Shown here: one piece after another, positions 11,508-24,940 of the stretch
How the letters are laid out: the number at the start of each line of letters is the position of its first letter
How positions within the stretch are numbered: position 1 is the first letter of the stretch
Source of the DNA: Saccoglossus kowalevskii
Taxonomy: Eukaryota > Hemichordata > Enteropneusta > Harrimaniidae
Reading direction: 5' to 3'
NCBI RefSeq assembly: GCF_000003605.2
Contig: NW_003150015.1
Coordinates: 1 to 31,024, forward strand
Length of the DNA: 31,024 nt
Made by a program: the position numbers and the translations under genes
Notes under the pieces: model-generated
Database searches by the model: none
What the model saw: the letters and a program-made list of their open reading frames with translations, nothing else
What the model was told of the DNA's origin: nothing

Positions 11508-13091
11508 TTGATGTGTCATTCCCTGTTAACGTGACACTGTCCTATTCTAACTTGATGTGTGATTCCCAGCTAACGTGACACTGTCCTGTTCTAACTGGAT
11601 GTGTGATTCCCAGCTAACGTGACACTGTCCTGTTCTAACTTGATGTATGATTCCCACCTGACGAGACACTGTCCTGTTCTAACTTGATGTGTGATTCCCA
11701 GTTAACGTGACACTGTCCTGTTCTAACTTGATGTGTGATTCCCAGCTAACGTGACACTATCTTGTTCTAACTTGATGTGTGATTCCCAGTTAACGTGACA
11801 CTGTCGTGTTCTAACTTGATGTGTGATTCCCAGCTAACGTGACACTGTCCTGTTCTAACTTGATATGTGATTCCCTGTTAACGTGACACTGTTCTGTTCT
11901 AACTTGATGTGTGATTCCCAGATAACGTGACACTGTCCTGTTCTAACTTGATGTGTGATTCCCAGCTAACGTGACACTGTCCTGTTCTAACTTGATGAAT
12001 AATTCCCGGCTAATGTGACACTATCCTGTTCAAACTTGATGTGTGATTCCCAGCTAACGTGACACTGTCCTGTTCTAACTTGATGTGTGATTTCCTGTTA
12101 GCGTGACACTGTCCTATTCTAATTTGATGTGTGATTCCCAGCTAACGTGACACTGTCCTGTTCTAACTTGATGTGTGATTCCCAGTTAACGTGACACTGT
12201 CCTGTTCTAACTTGATGTGTGATTCCCAGTTAACGTGACACTGCACTGTTCTAAATTGATGTGTGATACCAAGCTAACGTGACACTGTCCAGTTCTAACT
12301 TGATGTGTGATTCCCAGCTAACGTGACACTCTCCTGTTCTAACTTGATGTGTGATTCCCAGTTAACGTGACACTGTCCTGTTCTAACTTGATATGTGATT
12401 CCCAGTTAATGTGACACTGTCCTATTCTAACTTGATGTATGATTTCCTGTTAACGTGACACTGTCCTATTCTAACTTGATGTGTGATTCCCAGTTAACGT
12501 GACACTGTCCTGTTCTACCTTGATGTGTGATTCCCTGTTAACGTCACACTGTCCTATTCTAACTTGATGTGTGATTCCAAGCTAACGTGACACTGTCCAG
12601 TTCTAACTTGATGTGTGATTCCCAGCTAACGTGACACTGTCCTGTTCTAACTTGATGTGTGATTCCCAGTTAACGTGACACTGTCCTGTTCTAACTTGAT
12701 GTGTGATTCCCAGTTAATGTGACACTGTCCTATTCTAACTTGATGTATGATTTCCTGTTAACGTGACACTGTCCTATTCTAACTTGATGTTTGATTCCCA
12801 GCTAACGTGACACTGCCCTGTTCTAATTTGATGTGTGATTCCCTGTTAACGTGACACTGTCCTATTCTAACTTGATGTGTGATTCCCAGCTAACGTGACA
12901 CTGTCCTGTTCTAATTTGATGTGTGATTCCCTGTTAACGTGACACTGTCCTATTCTAACTTGATGTGTGATTCCCAGTTAATGTGACACTGTGCTGTTCT
13001 AATTTGATGTGTGATTCCCAGTTAACGTGACACTATCCTGTTCTAACTTGATGTGTGATTCCCAGTTAACGTGACACTATCCTGTTCTAAA
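11508..13091. repeat. Short version of the super-repeat block (1584 bp)
   Basis: It opens like its neighbours with j S f g R then A B S D E S F S G S, but at 12168 jumps to R X Y S R Z W V U Y S R Z W c b S b e and ends with the two CTATCC units that precede the next j. Compared with the block at 7810, the tract from H through the second A-B series is missing. Oddities: GATACCAAG in the Y-like unit at 12256, TTCAAAC at the end of F at 11992 and CTCTCC in the S at 12300. Confidence 0.9.
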
Positions 13092-16000
13092 TTGATGTGT
13101 CATTCCCTGTTAACGTGACACTGTCCTATTCTAACTTGATGTGTGATTCCCAGCTAACGTGACACTGTCCTGTTCTAACTGGATGTGTGATTCCCAGCTA
13201 ACGTGACACTGTCCTGTTCTAACTTGGTGTATGATTCCCACCTGACGAGACACTGTCCTGCTCTAACTTGATGTGTGATTCCCAGTTAACGTGACACTGT
13301 CCTGTTCTAACTTGATGTGTGATTCCCAGCTAACGTGACACTATCTTGTTCTAACTTGATGTGTGATTCCCAGTTAACGTGACACTGTCGTGTTCTAACT
13401 TGATGTGTGATTCCCAGCTAACGTGACACTGTCCTGTTCTAACTTGATATGTGATTCCCTGTTAACGTGACACTGTTCTGTTCTAACTTGATGTGTGATT
13501 CCCAGATAACGTGACACTGTCCTGTTCTAACTTGATGTGTGATTCCCAGCTAACGTGACACTGTCCTGTTCTAACTTGATGAATAATTCCCGGCTAATGT
13601 GACACTATCCTGTTCTAACTTGATGTGTGATTCCCAGCTAACGTGACACTGTCCTGTTCTAACTTGATGTGTGATTTCCTGTTAGCGTGACACTGTCCTA
13701 TTCTAACTTGATGTGTGATTCCCAGCTAACGTGACACTGTCCTGTTCTAACTTGATGTGTGATTCCCAGTTAATGTGACACTATCCTGTTCTAACTTGAT
13801 GTGTGATTCCCAGTTAACGTGACACTGTCCTGTTCTAACTTGATGTGTGATTCCCAGCTAACGTGACACTTTCCTGTTCTAATTTGATGTGTGATTCCCA
13901 GCTAACGTGACACTGTCCTGTTCTAATTTGATGTGTGATTCCCAGTTAACGTGAGACTGTCCTGACTGTCCTGTTCTAACTTGATGTGTGATTCCCAGTT
14001 AGCGTGACACGGTCCTGTTCTAACTTGATGTGTGATTCCCAGTTAACGTGACACTGTATTATTCAAACTTGATGTGTGATTCCCAGTTAACGTGACACTG
14101 TTCTGTTCTAATTTGATGTGTGATTCCCAGTTAACGTGAGACTGTCCTATTCTAATTTGATGTGTGATTCCCAGATAACGTGAGACTGTCCTGACTGTCC
14201 TGTTCTAACTTGATGTGTGATTCCCAGTTATCGTGACACTGTCCTGTTCTAACTTGATGTGTGATTCCCAGTTAACGTGACACTGCACTGTTCTAACTTG
14301 ATGTGTGATTCCAAGCTAACGTGACACTGTCCAGTTCTAACTTGATGTGTGATTCCCAGCTAACGTGACACTGTCCTGTTCTAACTTGATGTGTGATTCC
14401 CAGTTAACGTGACACTGTCCTGTTCTAACTTGATATGTGATTCCCAGTTAATGTGACACTGTCCCATTCTAACTTGATGTATGATTTCCTGTTAACGTGA
14501 CACTGTCCTATTCTAACTTGATGTGTGATTCCCAGTTAACGTGACACTGTCCTGTTCTAATTTGATGTGTGATTCCCAGTTAACGTGACACTATCCTGTT
14601 CTAACTTGATGTGTGATTCCCTGTTAACGTGACACTGTCCTATTCTAACTTGATGTGTGATTCCCAGCTAACGTGACACTGTCCTATTCTAATTTGATGT
14701 GTGATTCCCAGATAACGTGAGACTGTCCTGACTGTCCTGTTCTAACTTGATGTCTGATTCCCAGTTAACGTGACACTGTCCTGTTCTAACTTGATGTGTG
14801 ATTCCCAGTTAACGTGACACTGTCCTGTTCTAACTTGATGTGTGATTCCAAGCTAACGTGAGGCTGACCTGACTGTCCTGTTCTAACTTGATGTGTGATT
14901 CCCAGTTAACGTGACACTGTGTTATTCAAACTTGATGTGTGATTCCCAGTTAACATGACACTGTCCTGTTCTAATTTGATGTGTGATTCCCAGTTAACGT
15001 GAGACTGTCCTATTCTATTTTGATGTGTGATTCCCAGATAACGTGAGACTGTCCTGACTGTCCTGTTCTAACTTGATGTGTGATTCCCAGTTAACGTGAC
15101 ACTGTCCTGTTCTAACTTGATGTGTGATTCCCAGTTAACGTGACACTGTCCTGTTCTAACTTGATGTGTGATTCCCAGCTAACGTGAGACTGTCCTGTTC
15201 TAACTTGATGTGTGATTCCCAGCTAACGTGACACTATCTTGTTCTAACTTGATGTGTGATTCCCAGTTAACGTGACACTGTCGTGTTCTAACTTGATGTG
15301 TGATTCCCAGCTAACGTGACACTGTCCTGTTCTAACTTGATGTGTGATTCCCAGCTAACGTGAGACTGTCCTGTTCTAACTTGATGTGTGATTCCCAGCT
15401 AACGTGACACTATCTTGTTCTAACTTGATGTGTGATTCCCAGTTAACGTGACACTGTCGTGTTCTAACTTGATGTGTGATTCCCAGCTAACGTGACACTG
15501 CCCTGTTCTAATTTGATGTGTGATTCCCTGTTAACGTGACACTGTTCTGTTCTAACTTGATGTGTGATTCCCAGCTAACGTGACACTGTCCTGTTCTAAC
15601 TTGATATGTGATTCCCTGTTAACGTGACACTGTTCTATTCTAACTTGATGTGTGATTCCCAGTTAACGTGACACTGTCCTGTTCTAACTTGATGTGTGAT
15701 TCCCAGCTAACGTGACACTGTCCTGTTCTAACTTGATGTATAATTCCCAGCTAACGTGACACTATCCTGTTCTAACTTGATGTGTGATTCCCAGCTACCG
15801 TGACACTGTCCTGTTCTAACTTGATGTGTGATTCCCTGTTAGCGTGACACTGTCCTATTCTAACTTGATGTGTGATTCCCAGCTAACGTGACACTGTCCT
15901 GTTCTAACTTGATGTGTGATTCCCAGTTAATGTGACACTATCCTGTTCTAACTTGATGTGTGATTCCCAGTTAACGTGACACTGTCCTGTTCTAACTTGA

Positions 16001-16612
16001 TGTGTGATTCCCAGCTAACGTGACACTGTCCTGTTCTAACTTGATATGTGATTCCCAGTTAATGTGACACTGTCCTATTCTAACTTGATGTACGATTTCC
16101 TGTTAACGTGACACTGTCCTATTCTAACTTGATGTGTGATTCCCAGTTAACGTGACACTGTCCTGTTCTACCTTGATGTGTGATTCCCTGTTAACGTCAC
16201 ACTGTCCTATTCTAACTTGATGTGTGATTCCAAGCTAACGTGACACTGTCCAGTTCTAACTTGATGTGTGATTCCCTGTTAACGTGACACTGTCCTATTC
16301 TAACTTGATGTTTGATTCCCAGCTAACGTGACACTGCCCTGTTCTAATTTGATGTGTGATTCCCTGTTAACGTGACACTGTTCTATTCTAATTTGATGTG
16401 TGATTCCCAGCTAACGTGACACTGTCCTGTTCTAATTTGATGTGTGATTCCCTGTTAACGTGACACTGTCCTATTCTAACTTGATGTGTGATTCCCAGTT
16501 AATGTGACACTGTGCTGTTTTAATTTGATGTGTGATTCCCAGTTAACGTGACACTATCCTGTTCTAACTTGATGTGTGATTCCCAGTTAACGTGACACTA
16601 TCCTGTTGTAAA
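13092..16612. repeat. Large super-repeat block, copy 2 (3521 bp)
   Basis: Same order as 7810-11507 apart from discrete block changes. T after the first R is absent, one R is missing after 14210, and the 485-bp tract corresponding to 9324-9808 is replaced by 176 bp (14518-14693). An extra T-A-B-S set is present at 15161-15512, and b-e is retained near the end (16437-16524) where copy 1 has a fused unit. The distance j to j from copy 1 is 5282 bp. Private single changes include TTGGTG in g at 13224, TAACATG at 14932, GATGTCTG at 14747 and GTACGATT at 16085. Confidence 0.9.
15161..15512. repeat. 176-bp four-unit tandem duplication (T A B S)
   Basis: T-A-B-S at 15161-15336 is followed by T-A-B and an S-type unit (GCCCTG, ending CTAAT) at 15337-15512. 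The corresponding place in the first block (10320-10495) has one set only, so the extra set arose after the large block was duplicated. The changed last unit looks like a join to a c-type monomer. Confidence 0.9.
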
Positions 16613-18276
16613 TTGATGTGTCATTCCCTGTTAACGTGACACTGTCCTATTCTAACTTGATGTGTGATTCCCAGCTAACGTGACACTGTCCTGTTCTAAC
16701 TGGATGTGTGATTCCCAGCTAACGTGACACTGTCCTGTTCTAACTTGATGTGTGATTCCCAGCTAACGTGACACTGTCCTGTTCTAACTTGATGTATGAT
16801 TCCCACCTGACGAGACACTGTCCTGTTCTAACTTGATGTGTGATTCCCAGTTAACGTGACACTGTCCTGTTCTAACTTGATGTGTGATTCCCAGCTAACG
16901 TGAGACTGTCCTGTTCTAACTTGATGTGTGATTCCCAGCTAACGTGACACTGTCCTGTTCTAACTTGATGAATAATTCCCGGCTAATGTGACACTATCCT
17001 GTTCTAACTTGATGTGTGATTCCCAGCTAACGTGACACTGTCCTGTTCTAACTTGATGTGTGATTTCCTGTTAGCGTGACACTGTCCTATTCTAACTTGA
17101 TGTGTGATTCCCAGCTAACGTGACACTGTCCTGTTCTAACTTGATGTGTGATTCCCAGTTAATGTGACACTATCCTGTTCTAACTTGATGTGTGATTCCC
17201 ATTTAACGTGACACTGTCCTGTTCTAACTTGATGTGTGATTCCCAGCTAATGTGACACTTTCCTGTTCTAATTTGATGTGTGATTCCCAGCTAACGTGAC
17301 ACTGTCCTGTTCTAATTTGATGTGTGATTCCCAGTTAACGTGAGACTGTCCTGACTGTCCTGTTCTAACTTGATGTGTGATTCCCAGCTAACGTGACACT
17401 GTCCTGTTCTAACTTGATATGTGATTCCCTGTTAACGTGACACTGTTCTGTTCTAACTTGATGTGTGATTCCCAATTAACGTGACACTGTCCTGTTCTAA
17501 CTTGATGTGTGATTCCCAGCTAACGTGACACTGTCCTGTTCTAACTTGATGAATAATTCCCGGCTAATGTGACACTATCCTGTTCTAACTTGATGTGTGA
17601 TTCCCAGCTAACGTGACACTGTCCTGTTCTAACTTGATGTGTGATTCCCAGTTAATGTGACACTATCCTGTTCTAACTTGATGTGTGATTCCCAGCTAAC
17701 GTGACACTTTCCTGTTCTAATTTGATGTGTGATTCCCAGCTAACGTGACACTGTCCTGTTCTAATTTGATGTGTGATTCCCAGTTAACGTGAGACTGTCC
17801 TGACTGTCCTGTTCTAACTTGATGTGTGATTCCCAGTTAGCGTGACACGGTCCTGTTCTAACTTGATGTGTGATTCCCAGATAACGTCACACTGTACTGT
17901 TCTAACTTGATGTGTGATTCCAAGCTAACGTGAGGCTGACCTGACTGTCCTGTTCTAACTTGATGTGTGATTCCCAGTTAACGTGACACTGTGTTATTCA
18001 AACTTGATGTGTGATTCCCAGTTAACGTGACACTGTCCTGTTCTAATTTGATGTGTGATTCCCAGTTAACGTGAGACTGACCTATTCTAATTTGATGTGT
18101 GATTCCCAGATAACGTGAGACTGTCCTGACTGTCCTGTTCTAACTTGATGTGTGATTCCCAGTTAACGTGACACTGTCCTGTTCTAACTTGATGTGTGAT
18201 TCCCAGTTAACGTGACACTGTCCTGTTCTAACTTGATGTGTGATTCCCAGCTAACGTGAGACTGTCCTGTTCTAAC
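16613..18276. repeat. Return to the 24/14-unit repeat types
   Basis: Order: j S f S g R T S F S G S H I J S K S D C S F S H J S K L M N O R P Q R R T. It starts as another super-repeat (j S f g R T) but lacks A to E, passes through a 14-unit segment (S K S D C) and finishes with the L-to-T half of the 24-unit repeat. The J at 17229 carries AGCTAATG, a variant shared with the J at 18805, 1576 bp downstream. 53-bp units: 17317, 17766, 17907 and 18092. Confidence 0.9.
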
Positions 18277-19165
18277 TTGATGTGTGATTCCCAGCTAACG
18301 TGACACTATCTTGTTCTAACTTGATGTGTGATTCCCAGTTAACGTGACACTGTCGTGTTCTAACTTGATGTGTGATTCCCAGCTAACGTGACACTGTCCT
18401 GTTCTAACTTGATATGTGATTCCCTGTTAACGTGACACTGTTCTGTTCTAACTTGATGTGTGATTCCCAGATAACGTGACACTGTCCTGTTCTAACTTGA
18501 TGTGTGATTCCCAGCTAACGTGACACTGTCCTGTTCTAACTTGATGAATAATTCCCGGCTAATGTGACACTATCCTGTTCTAACTTGATGTGTGATTCCC
18601 AGCTAACGTGACACTGTCCTGTTCTAACTTGATGTGTGATTTCCTGTTAGCGTGACACTGTCCTATTCTAACTTGATGTGTGATTCCCAGCTAACGTGAC
18701 ACTGTCCTGTTCTAACTTGATGTGTGATTCCCAGTTAATGTGACACTATCCTGTTCTAACTTGATGTGTGATTCCCATTTAACGTGACACTGTCCTGTTC
18801 TAACTTGATGTGTGATTCCCAGCTAATGTGACACTTTCCTGTTCTAATTTGATGTGTGATTCCCAGCTAACGTGACACTGTCCTGTTCTAATTTGATGTG
18901 TGATTCCCAGTTAACGTGAGACTGTCCTGACTGTCCTGTTCTAACTTGATGTGTGATTCCCAGCTAACGTGACACTGTCCTGTTCTAACTTGATATGTGA
19001 TTCCCTGTTAACGTGACACTGTTCTGTTCTAACTTGATGTGTGATTCCCAATTAACGTGACACTGTCCTGTTCTAACTTGATGTGTGATTCCCAGCTAAC
19101 GTGACACTGTCCTGTTCTAACTTGATGTGTGATTTCCTGTTAGCGTGACACTGTCCTATTCTAAC
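18277..19165. repeat. 24-unit series A-J joined to a 14-unit segment
   Basis: Order: A B S D E S F S G S H I J S K S D C S G. The first thirteen units follow the reference series from position 1. At K the array switches into S D C S G of the 14-unit type. The stretch from I (18761) onward matches 28753 onward at an offset of 9992 bp, except that J here has AGCTAATG and the later copy has AGCTAACG. Confidence 0.9.
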
Positions 19166-20741
19166 TTGATGTGTGATTCCCAGCTAACGTGACACTGTCC
19201 TGTTCTAACTTGATGTGTGATTCCCAGTTAATGTGACACTATCCTGTTCTAACTTGATGTGTGATTCCCAGCTAACGTGACACTTTCCTGTTCTAATTTG
19301 ATGTGTGATTCCCAGCTAACGTGACACTGTCCTGTTCTAATTTGATGTGTGATTCCCAGTTAACGTGAGACTGTCCTGACTGTCCTGTTCTAACTTGATG
19401 TGTGATTCCCAGTTAGCGTGACACGGTCCTGTTCTAACTTGATGTGTGATTCCCAGATAACGTCACACTGTACTGTTCTAACTTGATGTGTGATTCCAAG
19501 CTAACGTGAGGCTGACCTGACTGTCCTGTTCTAACTTGATGTGTGATTCCCAGTTAACGTGACACTGTGTTATTCAAACATGATGTGTGGTTCCCAGTTA
19601 ACGTGACACTGTCCTGTTCTAATTTGATGTGTGATTCCCAGTTAACGTGAGACTGTCCTATTCTAATTTGATGTGTGATTCCCAGATAACGTGAGACTGT
19701 CCTGACTGTCCTGTTCTAACTTGATGTGTGATTCCCAGTTAACGTGACACTGTCCTGTTCTAACTTGATGTGTGATTCCCAGTTAATGTGACACTGTCCT
19801 GTTCTAACTTGGTGTGTGATTCCCAGTTAACGTGACACTGCACTGTTCTAACTTGATGTGTGATTCCAAGCTAACGTGACACTGTCCAGTTCTAACTTGA
19901 TGTGTGATTCCCAGCTAACGTGACACTGTCCTGTTCTAACTTGATGTGTGATTCCCAGTTAACGTGACACTGTCCTGTTCTAACTTGATATGTGATTCAC
20001 AGTTAATGTGACACTGTCCCATTCTAACTTGATGTATGAATTCCTGTTAACGTGACACTGTCCTATTCTAACTTGATGTGTGATTCCCAGTTAACGTGAC
20101 ACTGTCCTGTTCTACCTTGATGTGTGATTCCCTGTTAACGTCACACTGTCCTATTATAACTTGATGTGTGATTCCAAGCTAACGTGACACAGTCCAGTTC
20201 TATCTTGATGTGTGATTCCCAGCTAACGTGACACTGTCCTGTTCTAACTTGATGTGTGATTCCCAGTTAACGTGACACTGTCCTGTTCTAACTTGATGTG
20301 TGATTCCCAGTTAATGTGACACTGTCCTATTCTAACTTGATGTATGATTTCCTGTTAACGTGACACTGTCCTATTCTAACTTGATGTGTGATTCCCAGTT
20401 AACGTGACACTGTCCTGTTCTAACTTGATGTGTGATTCCCTGTTAACGTGACACTGTCCTATTCTAACTTGATGTGTGATTCCCAGCTAACGTGACACTG
20501 CCCTGTTCTAATTTGATGTGTGATTCCCTGTTAACGTGACACTGTTCTATTCTAATTTGATGTGTGATTCCCAGCTAACGTGACACTGTCCTGTTCTAAT
20601 TTGATGTGTGATTCCCAGCTAACGTGACACTGTCCTATTCTAATTTGATGTGTGATTCCCAGATAACGTGAGACTGTCCTGACTGTCCTGTTCTAACTTG
20701 ATGTGTGATTCCCAGTTAACGTGACACTGTCCTGTTCTAAC
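19166..20741. repeat. 1576-bp segment duplicated at 23365-24940 (copy I)
   Basis: Order: S H J S K L M N O R P Q R (AGTTAATG) X Y S R Z W V U Y S R Z W R b c d S S Q R. The copy lies 4199 bp downstream. Shared private changes: ATGATGTGTGGTTCCC opening the R at 19580, TTGGTG in X at 19809, GTATGAATTCC in W at 20029, TATTATAAC in U at 20117, and CACAGTCCAG with TATC in Y at 20161. This copy alone has TCACAG in Z at 19985. Its last units overlap the segment shared with 4130-5458. Confidence 0.92.
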
Positions 20742-21885
20742 TTGATGTGTGATTCCCAGTTAACGTGACACTGTCCTGTTCTAACTTGATGTGTGATTCC
20801 CAGTTAACGTGACACTGCACTGTTCTAACTTGATGTGTGATTCCAAGCTAACGTGACACTGTCCAGTTCTAACTTGATGTGTGATTCCCAGCTAACGTGA
20901 CACTGTCCTGTTCTAACTTGATGTGTGATTCCCAGTTAACGTGACACTGTCCTGTTCTAACTTGATATGTGATTCCCAGTTAATGTGACACTGTCCTATT
21001 CTAACTTGATGTATGATTTCCTGTTAACGTGACACTGTCCTATTCTAACTTGATGTGTGATTCCCAGTTAACGTGACACTGTCCTGTTCTACCTTGATGT
21101 GTGATTCCCTGTTAACGTCACACTGTCCTATTCAAACTTGATGTGTGATTCCAAGCTAACGTGACACTGTCCAGTTCTAACTTGATGTGTGATTCCCAGC
21201 TAACGTGACACTGTCCTGTTCTAACTTGATGTGTGATTCCCAGTTAACGTGACACTGTCCTGTTCTAACTTGATGTGTGATTCCCAGTTAACGAGACACT
21301 GTCCTGCTCTAACTTGATGTGTGATTCCCTGTTAACGTGACACTGTCCTATTCTAACTTGATGTGTGATTCCCAGCTAACGTGACACTGCCCTGTTCTAA
21401 TTTGATGTGTGATTCCCTGTTAACGTGACACTGTTCTATTCTAATTTGATGTGTGATTCCCAGCTAACGTGACACTGTCCTGTTCTAATTTGATGTGTGA
21501 TTCCCTGTTAACGTGACACTCTCCTATTCTAACTTGATGTGTGATTCCCAGTTAATGTGACACTGTGCTGTTCTAATTTGATGTGTGATTCCCAGTTAAC
21601 GTGACACTGTCCTGTTCTAACTGGATGTGTGATTCCCAGCTAACGTGACACTGTCCTGTTCTAACTTGATGTATGATTCCCACCTGACGTGACACTGTCC
21701 TGTTCTAACTTGATATGTGATTCCCAGTTAACGTGACACTATCCTGTTCTAAATTGATGTGTGATTCCCTGTTAACGTGACACCATCCTATTCTAACTTG
21801 ATGTGTGATTCCCAGTTAACGTGACACTGTCCTATTCTAACTTGATGTGTGATTCCCAGTTAATATGACACTGTGCTGTTCTAAT
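20557..21885. repeat. 1329-bp segment, second copy of 4130-5458
   Basis: Identical unit order to 4130-5458 at an offset of 16,427 bp, beginning S S Q R R X Y and ending with the e unit that carries TAATATG (21842). All private variants listed for the first copy are present here, and I saw no mismatch by eye. Before the segment this copy has c d where the first has N; after it, R f g where the first has I J. Confidence 0.92.
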
Positions 21886-22061
21886 TTGATGTGTGATTCC
21901 CAGTTAACGTGACACTGTCCTGTTCTAACTGGATGTGTGATTCCCAGCTAACGTGACACTGTCCTGTTCTAACTTGATGTATGATTCCCACCTGACGTGA
22001 CACTGTCCTGTTCTAACTTGATGTGTGATTCCCAGTTAACGTGACACTATCCTGTTCTAAA
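21534..22061. repeat. Partial local duplication of e-R-f-g (308-bp step)
   Basis: The series e R f g and an R-like unit with CTATCC/CTAAA begins at 21534 and begins again at 21842, seven units (308 bp) downstream. The second pass replaces GATATG in the unit after g by GATGTG and then diverges. Near 5107-5458 only the first pass is present, so the second was probably added on this side after the long-range copying, or lost on the other. Confidence 0.85.
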
Positions 22062-23364
22062 TTGATGTGTGATTCCCTGTTAACGTGACACTGTCCTGTT
22101 CTAACTGGATGTGTGATTCCCAGCTAACGTGACACTGTCCTGTTCTAACTTGATGTATGATTCCCACCTGACGAGACACTGTCCTGTTCTAACTTGATGT
22201 GTGATTCCCTGTTAGCGTGACACTGTCCTATTCTAACTTGATGTGTGATTCCCAGCTAACGTGACACTGTCCTGTTCTAACTTGATGTGTGATTCCCAGT
22301 TAATGTGACACTATCCTGTTCTAATTTGATGTGTGATTCCCAGCTAACGTGACACTGTCCTGTTCTAATTTGATGTGTGATTCCCAGTTAACGTGAGACT
22401 GTCCTGACTGTCCTGTTCTAACTTGATGTGTGATTCCCAGTTAACGTGACACTGTCCTGTTCTAACTTGATCTGTGATTCCCAGTTAACGTGACACTGTC
22501 CTGTTCTAACTTGATGTGTGATTCCCAGTTAACGTGACACTGTCCTGTTCTAACTTGATGTGTGATTCCCAGTTAACGTGACACGGTCCTGTTCTAACTT
22601 GATGTGTGATTCCCAGATAACGTCACACTGTACTGTTCTAACTTGATGTGTGATTCCAAGCTAACGTGAGGCTGACCTGACTGTCCTGTTCTAACTTGAT
22701 GTGTGATTCCCAGTTAACGTGACACTGTATTATTCAAACTTGATGTGTGATTCCCAGTTAACGTGACACTGTCCTGTTCTAACTTGATCTGTGATTCCCA
22801 GTTAACGTGACACTGTCCTGTTCTAACTTGATGTGTGATTCCCAGTTAACGTGACACTGCACTGTTCTAACTTGATGTGTGATTCCAAGCTAACGTGACA
22901 CTGTCCAGTTCTAATTTGATGTGTGATTCCCAGCTAACGTGACACTGTCCTGTTCTAACTTGATGTGTGAATCTCAGTTAACGTGACACTGTCCTGTTCT
23001 AACTTGATGTGTGATTCCCAGTTAATGTGACACTGTCCTATTCTAACTTGATGTATGATTCCCAGTTAACATGACACTGTCCTGTTCTAACTTGATGTAT
23101 AATTTCCTGTTAACGTGACACTGTCCTATTCTAACTTGATGTGTGATTCCCAGTTAACGTGACACTGTCCTGTTCTAACTTGATGTGTGATTCCCAGTTA
23201 ACGTGACACGGTCCTGTTCTAACTTGATGTGTGATTCCCAGATAACGTCACACTGTACTGTTCTAACTTGATGTGTGATTCCAAGCTAACGTGAGGCTGA
23301 CCTGACTGTCCTGTTCTAACTTGATGTGTGATTCCCAGTTAACGTGACACTGTATTATTCAAAC
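21886..23364. repeat. Composite stretch with GATCTG, AATCTC and GTATAATTT variants
   Basis: Order: R f g R (CCCTGTT) f g G S H S K R R(GATCTG) R L M N O R R(GATCTG) X Y S (AATCTCAG) Z (TAACATG) (GTATAATTTCC) R L M N O. L here has TTAACG rather than TTAGCG. The L-M-N-O run occurs twice, at 22555 and 23180. The portion from 22828 to 23364 (537 bp) is repeated at 25161-25697. Confidence 0.88.
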
Positions 23365-24940
23365 TTGATGTGTGATTCCCAGTTAACGTGACACTGTCCT
23401 GTTCTAACTTGATGTGTGATTCCCAGTTAATGTGACACTATCCTGTTCTAACTTGATGTGTGATTCCCAGCTAACGTGACACTTTCCTGTTCTAATTTGA
23501 TGTGTGATTCCCAGCTAACGTGACACTGTCCTGTTCTAATTTGATGTGTGATTCCCAGTTAACGTGAGACTGTCCTGACTGTCCTGTTCTAACTTGATGT
23601 GTGATTCCCAGTTAGCGTGACACGGTCCTGTTCTAACTTGATGTGTGATTCCCAGATAACGTCACACTGTACTGTTCTAACTTGATGTGTGATTCCAAGC
23701 TAACGTGAGGCTGACCTGACTGTCCTGTTCTAACTTGATGTGTGATTCCCAGTTAACGTAACACTGTGTTATTCAAACATGATGTGTGGTTCCCAGTTAA
23801 CGTGACACTGTCCTGTTCTAATTTGATGTGTGATTCCCAGTTAACGTGAGACTGTCCTATTCTAATTTGATGTGTGATTCCCAGATAACGTGAGACTGTC
23901 CTGACTGTCCTGTTCTAACTTGATGTGTGATTCCCAGTTAACGTGACACTGTCCTGTTCTAACTTGATGTGTGATTCCCAGTTAATGTGACACTGTCCTG
24001 TTCTAACTTGGTGTGTGATTCCCAGTTAACGTGACACTGCACTGTTCTAACTTGATGGGTGATTCCAAGCTAACGTGACACTGTCCAGTTCTAACTTGAT
24101 GTGTGATTCCCAGCTAACGTGACACTGTCCTGTTCTAACTTGATGTGTGATTCCCAGTTAACGTGACACTGTCCTGTTCTAACTTGATATGTGATTCCCA
24201 GTTAATGTGACACTGTCCCATTCTAACTTGATGTATGAATTCCTGTTAACGTGACACTGTCCTATTCTAACTTGATGTGTGATTCCCAGTTAACGTGACA
24301 CTGTCCTGTTCTACCTTGATGTGTGATTCCCTGTTAACGTCACACTGTCCTATTATAACTTGATGTGTGATTCCAAGCTAACGTGACACAGTCCAGTTCT
24401 ATCTTGATGTGTGATTCCCAGCTAACGTGACACTGTCCTGTTCTAACTTGATGTGTGATTCCCAGTTAACGTGACACTGTCCTGTTCTAACTTGATGTGT
24501 GATTCCCAGTTAATGTGACACTGTCCTATTCTAACTTGATGTATGATTTCCTGTTAACGTGACACTGTCCTATTCTAACTTGATGTGTGATTCCCAGTTA
24601 ACGTGACACTGTCCTGTTCTAACTTGATGTGTGATTCCCTGTTAACGTGACACTGTCCTATTCTAACTTGATGTGTGATTCCCAGCTAACGTGACACTGC
24701 CCTGTTCTAATTTGATGTGTGATTCCCTGTTAACGTGACACTGTTCTATTCTAATTTGATGTGTGATTCCCAGCTAACGTGACACTGTCCTGTTCTAATT
24801 TGATGTGTGATTCCCAGCTAACGTGACACTGTCCTATTCTAATTTGATGTGTGATTCCCAGATAACGTGAGACTGTCCTGACTGTCCTGTTCTAACTTGA
24901 TGTGTGATTCCCAGTTAACGTGACACTGTCCTGTTCTAAC
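23365..24940. repeat. 1576-bp segment, copy II of 19166-20741
   Basis: Same order as copy I at offset 4199, starting with R instead of S. It has two changes that copy I lacks: GTAACACTG in O (23735) and GATGGGTG in Y (24052). Both recur in the third copy at 29528 and 29845, so copies II and III are closer to each other than to copy I. At 24941 the matching stops, because an R present at 20742 is missing here and X follows directly. Confidence 0.92.
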
